In this document: positions 15,247 to 22,506 of the stretch, in pieces
Numbering within the stretch: the first letter of the stretch is position 1
Layout: every line of letters starts with the position of its first letter
From: a virus
DNA: 25,418 bases
Direction: 5' to 3' (one strand)
Virus record (IMG/VR): IMGVR_UViG_3300042691_023541
Span: 1 to 25,418 of that record
Notes under the pieces: model-generated
Told to the model about the DNA's origin: nothing
Seen by the model: only the letters and a program-made list of their open reading frames with translations
Database searches by the model: none
Translations under genes and position numbers: made by a program

Positions 15247-17793
15247 ATGGCCAATACGCCCCGTAAGACTTTCCCTGAACTGTCTGCGCTTTCCGCTCCG
15301 GTAGTAGATAGCGATGTTCTGGCCGTTTATCGGTCGCCAGGACCGGCAAAACGCACAACGGCAGCAGTTGCTGCGGATTATTTTGGTTCTGTGTTATCTG
15401 ACAACGGCACTATACCGTCAGTTGCTTCTCGATCCGCGCTTGCCGGGCTGACTATTGAAGCAGTTATTAAGCAAATCGCCACACGCGGTTATGCGACCCA
15501 AGGTGACGGCGGGGGGGCTAACTACGTCCGCACGTCATACGCAACGATTGTTTCGGGGGGCTATCCCGCTGCGTCCTATCAACGCTCGACCGACCGCATT
15601 ATGCCAGACGGTTCAACCGACGCGATCAACGGCGGTTATTGGCTTTTATCCGAGCGCCAGCCTTCGCCAGAAAATTTTGGCGCTGTTGGTGATGGCACAA
15701 GCAACGACCGGGACGCAGTTGATGCGTGGGTGAAATGGGGCGGCTCCCTGACTTGCCAGCCGGGCAAAACCTACAAGTGCAACACCCCCGTTACGGGTTC
15801 AGCGACCAGAGACACGCATATCGACCTTTGCGGCGCGGTGTTCGATTTTTCCGCACTGACCGGAACGCCGGGCGATGTCAACGGCATGACGCTCGGCGGA
15901 TCGGTCGGCTCGTTTGTTGCGTTGAATGCCGATGTCGCCAAGGGCGCGACCACAATCACGTCGAGCGTCCCTGTCGTAAAAGGAGACATCATAGAAATCG
16001 TCTCGACCGATTTGTTTAACCCGACGCGCGTGGCTTACGTTAAGGGTGAGGCGGCGCGGGTCCGGTCTGTGTCTGGGACAACCATTATGCTGGAGCATCC
16101 GCTATTCGATGCATACACCGCCGCGACTACGACTATCGCCAAGGTCACGGCCCCGAGTGTCAGCGTCAAGAATGGCCGATTTATCGGGGACAACAATCAC
16201 CTCGGGCTGGTCATTCGCTACGCTCAAAACGTCACGACGGACGGACTGCGGTTCAGCGGCCTGCGATATACGGCGCTTACGCTCCAATATTGCTACGGTT
16301 TCGATGTCCGCAACACGCTCACAAGCGACACATGGGCGGCTGCGACCGGCACATCCTACGGGATTGCCATTGCGTCCTGTCAGCACGGGAACGTCACGGG
16401 CGGAATGCTGGAGGGCGTGCGCCACGGCGTAACCTTCGTCGGCTGGCGTCCGAACCGCGACATTACTGTGTCGGGCGTCCACGCCTACCGCTCGCCTGGT
16501 GAGAGCGCGGTTGAGGTGTTTGAAGCGCACGGCAACGGTGAATATCTTAGCTTCGTTAATTGTTTTGGGTCGGGATTCTCAATTAACAGCCGGAACACAG
16601 CCGTTCGTGGCTGCACGGTAATCGACACCACCACCTCACGAAGCCTTCCGGGTATTCGGATCACCCAAGAAATCGACAGTGATTTTTACGACGTTGAAGA
16701 CAACACAGTTATTTTCTCATCGACCGCTACCGCAATCATTTTTACACCTGACCGAAGTCTGGCCGGTTCTCCCGCGACACTAACGACCGCCCGCCTTTCG
16801 GTGAACCGGAACAAGGTCAAAGGCCTTGGGCGAGGTATTGAGATTACGCCTAACAATGCGTCGTCTACGAACTGCACGGTTACGCTCCTAGAAATGCGCG
16901 GAAACAATATCGAATCGGGAAGCTTCCACGCTTTTGTTTTGACAGCGAACACGACGACGTTGGCTGTGACCGTTATTGACAGCTTGGGCAACACATTCGA
17001 CGCCACGGCGTTTGATGCCTTTATTATTACTTCAACCAATCCTGCGGGGGTGTTCAGGAGCGTTGGCGACACGTTCCGGGCCAATCGGCTGAACTTCTAC
17101 CCGGCAACTTTCTCGGCGACCACCGTTGATCTGGTGGCCCCGACGTTCATCGGGGACACCGGAGGCGCGGGCGTGTCGCGGTCGATCAGGTATTACGCCA
17201 CCGGCCAAATCCGCGTGGTCAACCCAACCTTTCAAAATCTTACCTACAAGGCCGAGATTGAGACCGGCACGGACTACGCGGAAAATGGCTGGAACGCCTC
17301 GACCCCGACCATTCTAAACACGGCAGCGGCCCGCCTTGTGAACCTCTACGGCGCGGAGGGCCGGTCGATTGGCTACGGCGCGGCGGCTCCTACGGCGGGG
17401 GCGTTCAAGTTTGGCGATGTTACGATAAACCAAGCACCCGCGCAGGGTGCGGTTACGGCATGGGCGTGTGTGTCAGCAGGGACGCCAGGGACGCATTTTC
17501 CGCAGGGCATTATCCCCGGTGCAATCGAGATTGGAGACGCCGCTGTTACGCTAACGGCAGGAACTTCGCGCCCCTATCAACTCTGGACAACGACCCTGAC
17601 GGCAGACCGGGCGGTGACGCTTTCCGCGACGGGGGCATTCCGGGGTGCGAACTTCAAAATCTCTCGCCCTGCGGCGGGTGCGTTTAACCTGAACGTGGGG
17701 TCAGGACCGCTAAAGGCCCTTGCCGCCGGTCAATGGTGCGAGGTTGTTTATGACGGCTCGGTGTGGCGCTTGGCCGCCTTCGGGTCGCTCTGA
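15247..17793 (+). CDS. Tailspike with right-handed beta-helix
   Basis: 848 residues. Residues 1-60 are a particle-binding head. From residue about 142 the ENFGAVGDGTSNDRDAVDAW motif starts a pectin-lyase-type right-handed beta-helix, as in many depolymerase tailspikes, running to about 640 with regular short strands and NG/DN turns. A C-terminal beta domain (residues about 720-848, ending WCEVVYDGSVWRLAAFG) should trimerise it. Such spikes bind and often cleave capsule or O-antigen. The catalytic acids cannot be assigned from the sequence. It follows the collar fibre, so the virion has two candidate receptor-binding proteins. Confidence 0.82.
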   Translation: MANTPRKTFPELSALSAPVVDSDVLAVYRSPGPAKRTTAAVAADYFGSVLSDNGTIPSVASRSALAGLTIEAVIKQIATRGYATQGDGGGANYVRTSYATIVSGGYPAASYQRSTDRIMPDGSTDAINGGYWLLSERQPSPENFGAVGDGTSNDRDAVDAWVKWGGSLTCQPGKTYKCNTPVTGSATRDTHIDLCGAVFDFSALTGTPGDVNGMTLGGSVGSFVALNADVAKGATTITSSVPVVKGDIIEIVSTDLFNPTRVAYVKGEAARVRSVSGTTIMLEHPLFDAYTAATTTIAKVTAPSVSVKNGRFIGDNNHLGLVIRYAQNVTTDGLRFSGLRYTALTLQYCYGFDVRNTLTSDTWAAATGTSYGIAIASCQHGNVTGGMLEGVRHGVTFVGWRPNRDITVSGVHAYRSPGESAVEVFEAHGNGEYLSFVNCFGSGFSINSRNTAVRGCTVIDTTTSRSLPGIRITQEIDSDFYDVEDNTVIFSSTATAIIFTPDRSLAGSPATLTTARLSVNRNKVKGLGRGIEITPNNASSTNCTVTLLEMRGNNIESGSFHAFVLTANTTTLAVTVIDSLGNTFDATAFDAFIITSTNPAGVFRSVGDTFRANRLNFYPATFSATTVDLVAPTFIGDTGGAGVSRSIRYYATGQIRVVNPTFQNLTYKAEIETGTDYAENGWNASTPTILNTAAARLVNLYGAEGRSIGYGAAAPTAGAFKFGDVTINQAPAQGAVTAWACVSAGTPGTHFPQGIIPGAIEIGDAAVTLTAGTSRPYQLWTTTLTADRAVTLSATGAFRGANFKISRPAAGAFNLNVGSGPLKALAAGQWCEVVYDGSVWRLAAFGSL

Positions 17794-17844
17794 AGCGACG
17801 ACCCTCCCTGATAGCCTAAACCCTTAAGATCGAGTGACCCACTG

Positions 17845-18078
17845 ATGACCTTGCACTCCGACGCCCGCAAACTGAACTGGTCGATGATCGGGGTGATCGT
17901 CGCCCTCATACTGCAAGCGGCCACGCTCATTTTCTGGGGCGGCGGCATCAACCAGCGCGTGGCCAGCCTTGAGCGCATCGTCGGCCCTCTCGCTGACGGA
18001 ACGCTGGCCCGGCTGGACGAGCGCACCCAGGCGATGAAGGAACAGCTCGACCGTATCGAGAAAAAAGAACGGCCATGA
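17845..18078 (+). CDS. Small membrane protein, lysis cassette (holin-like or accessory)
   Basis: 77 residues with one membrane helix at about residues 14-31 (MIGVIVALILQAATLIFW), followed by a heptad-type coiled coil (INQRVASLERIVGPLADGTL... to the C-terminus). Its stop overlaps the next start as ATGA (18075-18078). In phages of this kind such a protein accompanies the holin and endolysin; whether it is the holin, an antiholin or an accessory factor is unclear. Only a weak ribosome site is visible before ATG 17845. Confidence 0.6.
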   Translation: MTLHSDARKLNWSMIGVIVALILQAATLIFWGGGINQRVASLERIVGPLADGTLARLDERTQAMKEQLDRIEKKERP

Positions 18079-18275
18079 CCCCGCTCGACCTGCGCCAACT
18101 GGTTTCGACCCTGCTGCCCTACGCGACAATCATCGCCGCGATGGGGTTTGCCCGCGCAGGCGTCGACGCGACCATCATCTCGCTCGTCGCCGGGGGGTGC
18201 CTCGCCGCGATCGACCCGCGCCGCAACCAGGCGCTTCCGCCGCCCGCACCGCCAGTAGAAGAAGCCAAGCCATGA
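18075..18275 (+). CDS. Putative holin
   Basis: 66 residues with two probable membrane helices, about 12-27 (LLPYATIIAAMGFARA) and 31-45 (ATIISLVAGGCLAAI), and a Pro-rich charged C-terminal tail. This is the size and shape of a small holin that permeabilises the inner membrane to release the endolysin. It is coupled on both sides by ATGA overlaps, to the small membrane protein and to the endolysin. The first helix is short and weak, so an alternative is an antiholin. Confidence 0.55.
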   Translation: MTPLDLRQLVSTLLPYATIIAAMGFARAGVDATIISLVAGGCLAAIDPRRNQALPPPAPPVEEAKP

Positions 18276-18697
18276 CCTACGCTCTCGGCCCCAAGTCGCG
18301 CGAACGCCTGCAAGGCGTCCACCCCAAGCTAGTCGAGGTGGTCGAGATGGCCATTGAACTGACCAAGCAGGATTTCATGGTGCTGGAGGGTGTCCGCACG
18401 CCCGCACGGCAAGCGGAACTGTACGCCCAAGGCCGCACCAAGCCAGGGCAGAAGGTGACGTGGACGCTCAAGTCCAACCACTTCATCAACCCGGCGACCG
18501 GGTATGGCCACGCCGTCGATCTGGTGCCGTTCCCGGTCGACTGGTCGCACAAGAAGCTGGACGTGGTGTCCAAGGCCATGTTCGCCGCCGCCGACACCCT
18601 CGGCGTCCAGATCCGATGGGGCGCTGACTGGGATCGCGACGGCAAGCCGCGCGAGAAGGGCGAGAGCGACAGCCCGCATTTCGAGTTGGTGCTGTGA
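18272..18697 (+). CDS. Endolysin, M15 family L-alanyl-D-glutamate-type peptidase
   Basis: 141 residues from ATG 18272 (ATGA overlap with the holin stop); a longer frame upstream from 18197 is not needed. Zn-peptidase M15 features: LEGVRTPARQAELYAQGRTK (39-58), SNH at 68-70 with His70, GHAVDLV at 79-85 with Asp83, and SPHFEL at 134-139 with His136. These three are the expected zinc ligands. The His-to-Asp spacing is 13 residues, longer than the basic SxHxxGxAxD pattern, because of an inserted FINPATGY loop seen in some phage enzymes. It cuts the peptide side chain of peptidoglycan. No signal peptide, so it needs a holin. Confidence 0.88.
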   Translation: MTYALGPKSRERLQGVHPKLVEVVEMAIELTKQDFMVLEGVRTPARQAELYAQGRTKPGQKVTWTLKSNHFINPATGYGHAVDLVPFPVDWSHKKLDVVSKAMFAAADTLGVQIRWGADWDRDGKPREKGESDSPHFELVL

Positions 18698-18981
18698 AGA
18701 CCCTGACGCTGCGCGCATGGATCGCCCTCGGGGTCATCGTGCTGGCCATCCTGCTGACGGTGTCGTGGTGCGCCGACCGCGCCCGGCTCAAGACGATGCG
18801 CGGCGAGGCCACCGTCGCCGCAGCGACTGGCGAGGCGCTGGACACCGTGGCTGAACAGACGCCGGTCATCCGGCAGGAACAAGCGGAGAAGCAACGTGAA
18901 GTCGAGAAAATCGAGGGTGCTGACCAGCGTCTGCCTGATGGGTTCGGCGCTGACCTTGAGCGGGTGCGGCGGGGCGGCTAA
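18694..18981 (+). CDS. Rz: Rz-like inner-membrane spanin
   Basis: 95 residues from GTG 18694, overlapping the endolysin stop as GTGA. One membrane helix at about residues 8-26 (AWIALGVIVLAILLTVSWC) is followed by a periplasmic charged helix (VAEQTPVIRQEQAEKQREVEKI), the i-spanin pattern. It should pair with the outer-membrane partner encoded in an overlapping frame to fuse the membranes at the end of lysis. Identification rests on architecture and position after the endolysin. Confidence 0.8.
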   Translation: MKTLTLRAWIALGVIVLAILLTVSWCADRARLKTMRGEATVAAATGEALDTVAEQTPVIRQEQAEKQREVEKIEGADQRLPDGFGADLERVRRGG

Positions 18982-19168
18982 CGTCACCATACCTGACAGC
19001 CTGAAAGCCCCTTGCGTCTCGACTGTGGACGTAAGCACGGCCCAGACCGTTGGTGATTTAGGCCGTGCCATTGTGCAAGGTGATGCTGACTTGCGTGTTT
19101 GCGATGTGCAGAAGCAAGCCGTGGTGGCTATTGCGGAGAGCCAGAATCGTCGGTGGTGGAAGTTCTAA
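18896..19168 (+). CDS. Rz1: Rz1-like outer-membrane lipoprotein spanin
   Basis: 90 residues from GTG 18896, starting inside the Rz gene in another frame; the two share 86 nt. GGAG lies about 8 nt upstream. A signal peptide runs to a lipobox LSGC at residues 21-24, with Cys24 as the lipidated residue. The mature part has two further cysteines (in KAPCVSTV and LRVCDV). It is longer and less proline-rich than lambda Rz1. Last gene of the rightward cluster. Confidence 0.82.
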   Translation: MKSRKSRVLTSVCLMGSALTLSGCGGAANVTIPDSLKAPCVSTVDVSTAQTVGDLGRAIVQGDADLRVCDVQKQAVVAIAESQNRRWWKF

Positions 19169-19204
19169 CCGCGCCGGAATGAACCAGGGCCTTGGGATAT
19201 TGGG

Positions 19205-19654
19205 TCATGGCTCGCCCCTTTCTGACTGAATGAGGGAAAGGATGCGCGTTTCGAGGTCGCAAAAGCCTTTCGGTGTCAGCATCATTTTAAGGCCCGTTGA
19301 ACAGTCCTCTTGCGCCCACGCCTTCATCGCACCCCTAACCTTCTCCCGCAGATCACCGGGCAGGGCGTCGGGTTCACTCCGCTTCGCTACGTCCCCACCG
19401 AGACTGTCAGCAGATGGCGGGGGTGGGAGGGGCATCCAGTGGGTTGGTGTGATTGGAACCGAGGCAAAGCCGCACGAAAAGTCGTCATAGCTATCGTCTA
19501 GCCACATCGGCTCTTTGCTGGCGAAGCCCTCGTCAACCCGCCATGAGCCAAACCGTGCGCGGCGGCCATCCCACAACACGCAATCCGTCCCATCCCTCGG
19601 AGCGGTCGCAATATCCCGCCAGCCGGGGGCGTCACCGATATGGTCGGCGCTCAT
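19205..19654 (-). CDS. DUF551-like small early protein
   Basis: 149 residues from ATG 19654 (MSADHIGDAPG...), set by the ATGA overlap with the preceding gene's stop. The N-terminal part has the DUF551-type pattern W(x)DIATAPRDGTDCVLWDG with a downstream PTHWMPLPPPP, about residues 10-80. The C-terminal part (residues 95-145) is helical. Members are common accessory phage proteins of unknown role. It is the last gene of the leftward operon and converges with the Rz1 gene across 36 nt. Confidence 0.7.
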   Translation of the reverse strand: MSADHIGDAPGWRDIATAPRDGTDCVLWDGRRARFGSWRVDEGFASKEPMWLDDSYDDFSCGFASVPITPTHWMPLPPPPSADSLGGDVAKRSEPDALPGDLREKVRGAMKAWAQEDCSTGLKMMLTPKGFCDLETRILSLIQSERGEP

Positions 19655-19965
19655 GGCTTCACTCCTTCGGTGACGCGGTAGGCGATGATGTCGTATCGCG
19701 CGCCCTCGCCGTGCGGGTGATACCACCCTTCCAGTTCGTCAGACTCGCAGGTTTCTTCCCCTCCTTCGCGGTTGCGCCAGTCCACCATCTTGCCCGGCAC
19801 CGGGTTCGGCCCGCCGTCATGCGTGATCCAGTCAGCCGATGAACCCTCTCCTTGAGGAGAAGCTGCGAGCATGGCGGCCAAATGCACGGCTAGACCGCTG
19901 CCTTTAGGCACAACCGCCAGCAAGCGCACAACGGTCGTTCTCGGAACTCTCACTGTATCAGTCAT
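19651..19965 (-). CDS. Hypothetical early protein (MTDTVRVP start)
   Basis: 104 residues from ATG 19965 with AAGGAC about 6 nt upstream. Its first eleven codons and ribosome site are shared almost exactly with the gene starting at 20951. The C-terminus (ITHDGGPNPVPGKMVDWRNREG ends in a GARYDIIAYRV tail) is a pattern common to small phage proteins, possibly a beta barrel. Function unknown. Overlaps the next gene as ATGA. Confidence 0.65.
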   Translation of the reverse strand: MTDTVRVPRTTVVRLLAVVPKGSGLAVHLAAMLAASPQGEGSSADWITHDGGPNPVPGKMVDWRNREGGEETCESDELEGWYHPHGEGARYDIIAYRVTEGVKP

Positions 19966-19985
19966 GGCTTGTCCTTGTGGTTGGC
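19940..19985. repeat. 46-bp direct repeat, copy 1
   Basis: Matches 20926-20971 at 45 of 46 positions; the only difference is G versus A. It covers the ribosome-binding region and the first codons of the minus-strand gene starting at 19965. It looks like a duplicated translation-initiation module. Confidence 0.85.
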
Positions 19986-20098
19986 GCGGAGGCAAAACGT
20001 CCGTGGGCATCGCGATGGCAAACAACCTCGCAATACGGACAAAGGCCGCCCTGCCAGCAAAGGTCGTGCGCGTTGACGCATTTCGGCTCTTTGGTCAT
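19958..20098 (-). CDS. Cys-rich 46-residue protein
   Basis: Starts at ATG 20098, overlapping the upstream stop as ATGA. Five cysteines (positions 7, 14, 20, 23, 27) plus His28 suggest a small zinc-binding knuckle: KCVNAHDLCWQGGLCPYCE. The 3' end overlaps the following gene start by 8 nt. No family recognised; small zinc proteins of this kind are frequent in phage early regions. Confidence 0.6.
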   Translation of the reverse strand: MTKEPKCVNAHDLCWQGGLCPYCEVVCHRDAHGRFASAPTTRTSHD

Positions 20099-20307
20099 GC
20101 GGGCCGCCACGCAACTGGGTAGAAGCACTTGCTGACCTCCCAGTTTCCGCCGCCCTGCATCTCGGTCTCGCCCTCGCCCCAGTGTCGGAGGCCCGGAACC
20201 TTCGGGTGTGTTTGGCGCGACTGAATACGGGCCTCGCGTCCGTCCTTGTCGATGCCGATAATCCACGTCCCGTCGAGCGGGGCGGTGTCCATTTCCTGTC
20301 GGCTCAC
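20095..20307 (-). CDS. DUF551-like small protein
   Basis: 70 residues from GTG 20307 with AAGGAG seven to eight bases upstream; the GTGA overlaps the previous stop. The pattern MDTAPLDGTWIIGIDKDG and the end SKCFYPVAWRP resemble the DUF551 layout also seen in the gene at 19654. The two may be distant paralogues in the same operon. Function unknown. Confidence 0.6.
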   Translation of the reverse strand: MSRQEMDTAPLDGTWIIGIDKDGREARIQSRQTHPKVPGLRHWGEGETEMQGGGNWEVSKCFYPVAWRPA

Positions 20308-20951
20308 TGGCCCGCTCCTTCATTGCTAGAACAGCCGTCAGCGGGTTGGGGGGTGGGTGCTGTGTCGATCAGATGAAGCATGGCGGGTTCCAGAGCGCCG
20401 CGCAGCCGCGCCCATTCCGTCCACTTCGAGGCGACGAGGTTGTAACCGTCAGCCTGATTGCCGGAGACCCCGCCTTGTGCGCGCATGAATATGTCGTGGC
20501 ACTTGACCAGCGCCGCTGCCGCGTGTGTCAAGTTGGCCAGAACAGCCCGTTCCGCTTGCTCGCCGGGTACGGCCTCTTGGGGCCGTGAACCATTATCTAT
20601 AGAGACTGAGGGTGGGGGAGGGGCTGCTAGAGCCGCGCGTAGGTCTGTCAAGTTGACAGCATCCAGCGCGTCGCTCAGGGCGTTCAGGTTGTCGGCGTGA
20701 AGTTCGCAAACGTCTTCCGGCAGGCCGTCCACCACGGCAGCCATCGCCCCGATTGCGGCCATCATCTGATGCGCCAGCGTGCTGATGTCCTCCCAACCTC
20801 CTACAGGTGTAGAAGCTGCGAGCATGGCGCTGGCTTCGTGGCAAAACATATCCCAGACCGTGCCGCCGTCATCCGCAATCGGTTCTGTCGGGTCGGTGTC
20901 GCGGCGGAAGGCTTCAAGCCAAGCCCTCGGAACTCTCACTATATCAGTCAT
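20304..20951 (-). CDS. Hypothetical early protein (MTDIVRVP start)
   Basis: 215 residues from ATG 20951, with the same AAGGAC ribosome site as the gene at 19965. The N-terminus (MTDIVRVPRAWLEAFRRDTD) is shared in its first eight residues with that gene; the rest is mostly helical (ISTLAHQMMAAIGAMAAVVDG, NALSDALDAVNLTDLRAALA). Asp/Glu-rich, no membrane segment. Function unknown. Coupled to neighbours by ATGA/GTGA overlaps. Confidence 0.65.
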   Translation of the reverse strand: MTDIVRVPRAWLEAFRRDTDPTEPIADDGGTVWDMFCHEASAMLAASTPVGGWEDISTLAHQMMAAIGAMAAVVDGLPEDVCELHADNLNALSDALDAVNLTDLRAALAAPPPPSVSIDNGSRPQEAVPGEQAERAVLANLTHAAAALVKCHDIFMRAQGGVSGNQADGYNLVASKWTEWARLRGALEPAMLHLIDTAPTPQPADGCSSNEGAGQ

Positions 20952-20971
20952 GGCTTGTCCTTGTGGTTGGC
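20926..20971. repeat. 46-bp direct repeat, copy 2
   Basis: Second copy of the 46-bp repeat (see 19940-19985), here spanning the ribosome-binding region and first codons of the gene starting at 20951. The 986-bp spacing encloses three genes, so recombination between the copies would delete them. Confidence 0.85.
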
Positions 20972-21148
20972 AGGATGACTGTGCATCGGACAATCGCCGG
21001 AATAGTAAAAACAGGTGCCAACATCGGTCGGGACGCCCTGCCCCCGGCGGTTGTCGGACACGGGGCAAGTGCAGCCGCCGTCTATGGCCGCGTCTGAACC
21101 CGGCTTAGGTTTCTCCGCTTCCTCTAGGCGTGTGATGAGAGGGGTCAT
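20948..21148 (-). CDS. Cys-rich 66-residue protein
   Basis: Starts at ATG 21148 (ATGA overlap with the previous stop). Begins with a helix (MTPLITRLEEAEKP) and then has a Cys pattern C-T-C and TCFYYSGDC, with histidines in the tail. This resembles small phage zinc proteins ending in a GDCP(M/L)H motif. Function unknown. Confidence 0.65.
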   Translation of the reverse strand: MTPLITRLEEAEKPKPGSDAAIDGGCTCPVSDNRRGQGVPTDVGTCFYYSGDCPMHSHPANHKDKP

Positions 21149-21321
21149 TGCGGCCTCCACAGGACTTCTCCGGTCAAAGCGCAGGTAATCTTCAGGGTGC
21201 CGGGGTTGCACTCCGCGTGGGCGGAAAGGTCGTCGTAGAGCGGCAACTCCAGCGGATAGAACATTCCTTCGCGGTGAAAAATGAGGGGCCGCATCGGGCC
21301 GCGTTTCCGCGCTTCGCTCAT
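21145..21321 (-). CDS. Hypothetical 58-residue protein
   Basis: An open frame below the usual length cut-off, starting at ATG 21321 and ending at TGA 21145-21147. Both ends are ATGA overlaps (with the genes at 21318-21746 and 20948-21148), which supports it strongly. Sequence opens MSEARKRGPMRPLIFHREG and ends ALTGEVLWRPQ, a beta-rich small protein. No family recognised. Confidence 0.75.
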   Translation of the reverse strand: MSEARKRGPMRPLIFHREGMFYPLELPLYDDLSAHAECNPGTLKITCALTGEVLWRPQ

Positions 21322-21746
21322 CCCCTCTCTCCCTGTTCAGTCGAGGCGGTAGTGAGCGCAGCGCGGGCGCGGCGAAGGTCCGCGTAGTCGATCATGGCGG
21401 ACTCTGGGCTGTCGTATATGAACAGGCTGTCCGGTTCGTCGCCGTCCATGTTGTCAGCAGCCAAGGCAAACGGCTCCAAAGCCCCCCGCATCCTCTCAAC
21501 AGCAGCCAGAAGCTCGGCTCGTTCGGAGAGAAGCGCGAGATTGTCATAATAAGTCTGCGCCACGGCTTGATAAGCGGGAAGCAAAATAATCTCGTCGGCA
21601 GCCATAAGGATTTCGTCCAGATAGCCTTCCACCAGGTCGTCATAGTCTTCTTGCAGCACCTTTCTGACGATGATGGCCGCAATCTTCTCCCGCAGTTCTT
21701 TGCGATTGTGGGCGCGTTCAATGATGTCGTGGTCACAAACGCTCAT
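21318..21746 (-). CDS. Hypothetical early protein, helical
   Basis: 142 residues from ATG 21746 (MSVCDHDIIERAHNRK...); the start is fixed by a TGATG overlap with the previous stop. The central part (LAAVERMRGALEPFALAADN) is a long helix, and the N-terminal half has DDLVEGYLDEILMAADEII. No known domain. Its stop overlaps the 58-residue gene as ATGA. Confidence 0.65.
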   Translation of the reverse strand: MSVCDHDIIERAHNRKELREKIAAIIVRKVLQEDYDDLVEGYLDEILMAADEIILLPAYQAVAQTYYDNLALLSERAELLAAVERMRGALEPFALAADNMDGDEPDSLFIYDSPESAMIDYADLRRARAALTTASTEQGERG

Positions 21747-21940
21747 CACAGCCACCACAGGCTGATGACGCCAGCGAGGGCCAGCAGGATGATGATGCTA
21801 CGCGGACGAAGCACCTCGGCCACGGCGCGGAGCCACAGCGGCGGCTCGTCGGACGGGCGGAAGTCAAACCCGCGATTGCTCTGGTTGGTGGCCTGTGCCG
21901 CTTTCATGCGGTGGCAAACGTATTCGGTTCGGTCAATCAT
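21746..21940 (-). CDS. Small membrane protein, C-terminal anchor
   Basis: 64 residues from ATG 21940, with GGGAGG about 8 nt upstream. The first 40 residues are soluble and the C-terminus (SIIILLALAGVISLWWL) is a single membrane helix, a tail-anchored layout. Its start overlaps the HTH gene stop. Role unknown; early phage membrane peptides often act in superinfection exclusion or host takeover, but nothing here proves it. Confidence 0.6.
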   Translation of the reverse strand: MIDRTEYVCHRMKAAQATNQSNRGFDFRPSDEPPLWLRAVAEVLRPRSIIILLALAGVISLWWL

Positions 21941-22166
21941 TGGTTTCCTCCCTTTCGGACGCTGCTGCCATTTCGGCAAATTGAGTCGCCCATGATGTGT
22001 TGTGGTAATCCGCCAGCTTGTCGCGGACCCATGCTGAATGCTTCTCAGGAACCCCGTGAGCGGCATAGGTGCGGCTGGTGCGTTCGTTGACGCCGATAAC
22101 CCTAGCCGCCGCCCTCTGGCTTAGCTTGAGGGCGGCGATGGCGGCTCGATACTGGTCAGAAGTCAT
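21933..22166 (-). CDS. Small HTH DNA-binding protein (Cro/YdaS-like)
   Basis: 77 residues from ATG 22166. Residues 4-50 read YRAAIAALKLSQRAAARVIG then VNERTSRTYAAHGVPEKHSAW, a lambda-repressor-like helix-turn-helix as in YdaS/Cro-type regulators. It is the second gene after the palindromic promoter at 22408-22437 and is a natural candidate for its regulator, which is inference. Confidence 0.75.
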   Translation of the reverse strand: MTSDQYRAAIAALKLSQRAAARVIGVNERTSRTYAAHGVPEKHSAWVRDKLADYHNTSWATQFAEMAAASEREETND

Positions 22167-22368
22167 ACAGGTTCCGCGTGAATGCTTCCTCCGCGCGATT
22201 GTCGCACGGATCGGAAAACCAGTTGTCATAGCCAGCGGCGTAGCCAGTCTTGAAGTCGCGATTAGCGTCTGGCCAAACGTGAAAATCTTTTCCTGCCTCT
22301 GCCGCACCCTCGCCTGCCTCACGACCGGCTGCGTATTGTTCGCCGTCAAAACCGTATTGGTCGGTCAT
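22156..22368 (-). CDS. Hypothetical 70-residue acidic protein
   Basis: Starts at ATG 22368 with GAGGAGAAG upstream, first gene after the promoter region. Sequence opens MTDQYGFDGEQYAAGREAGE and contains FKTGYAAGYDNWFSD. Gly/Tyr-rich, acidic, soluble. The GxxAGxxAGEGAxExG pattern resembles repeats of small phage proteins. Overlaps the next gene by 11 nt. No function known. Confidence 0.6.
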   Translation of the reverse strand: MTDQYGFDGEQYAAGREAGEGAAEAGKDFHVWPDANRDFKTGYAAGYDNWFSDPCDNRAEEAFTRNLYDF

Positions 22369-22407
22369 CTGTCTTCTCCTCGGGGCTTGATTGCCCTCGA
22401 CACACAG

Positions 22408-22437
22408 ACCATAGGGCCGCGCCGCCCTATGCGTCAA
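22408..22437 (-). promoter_or_regulatory. Early promoter with palindromic operator in its spacer
   Basis: On the minus strand, TTGACG (22437-22432) and TATGGT (22413-22408) are separated by 18 nt, a plausible sigma-70 pair (5/6 and 4/6 to consensus). The spacer and -10 hold a perfect inverted repeat CATAGGGC-6nt-GCCCTATG (22410-22431). A dimeric repressor here would block RNA polymerase. It would drive the genes from 22368 to 19205. Confidence 0.55.
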
Positions 22438-22506
22438 GCGCTATTTTCACCCTCTCCCTGTCTTTCTACGGTTTAGGGTGATGGTTCATTCCGGCTTCAT
22501 CCGTCA

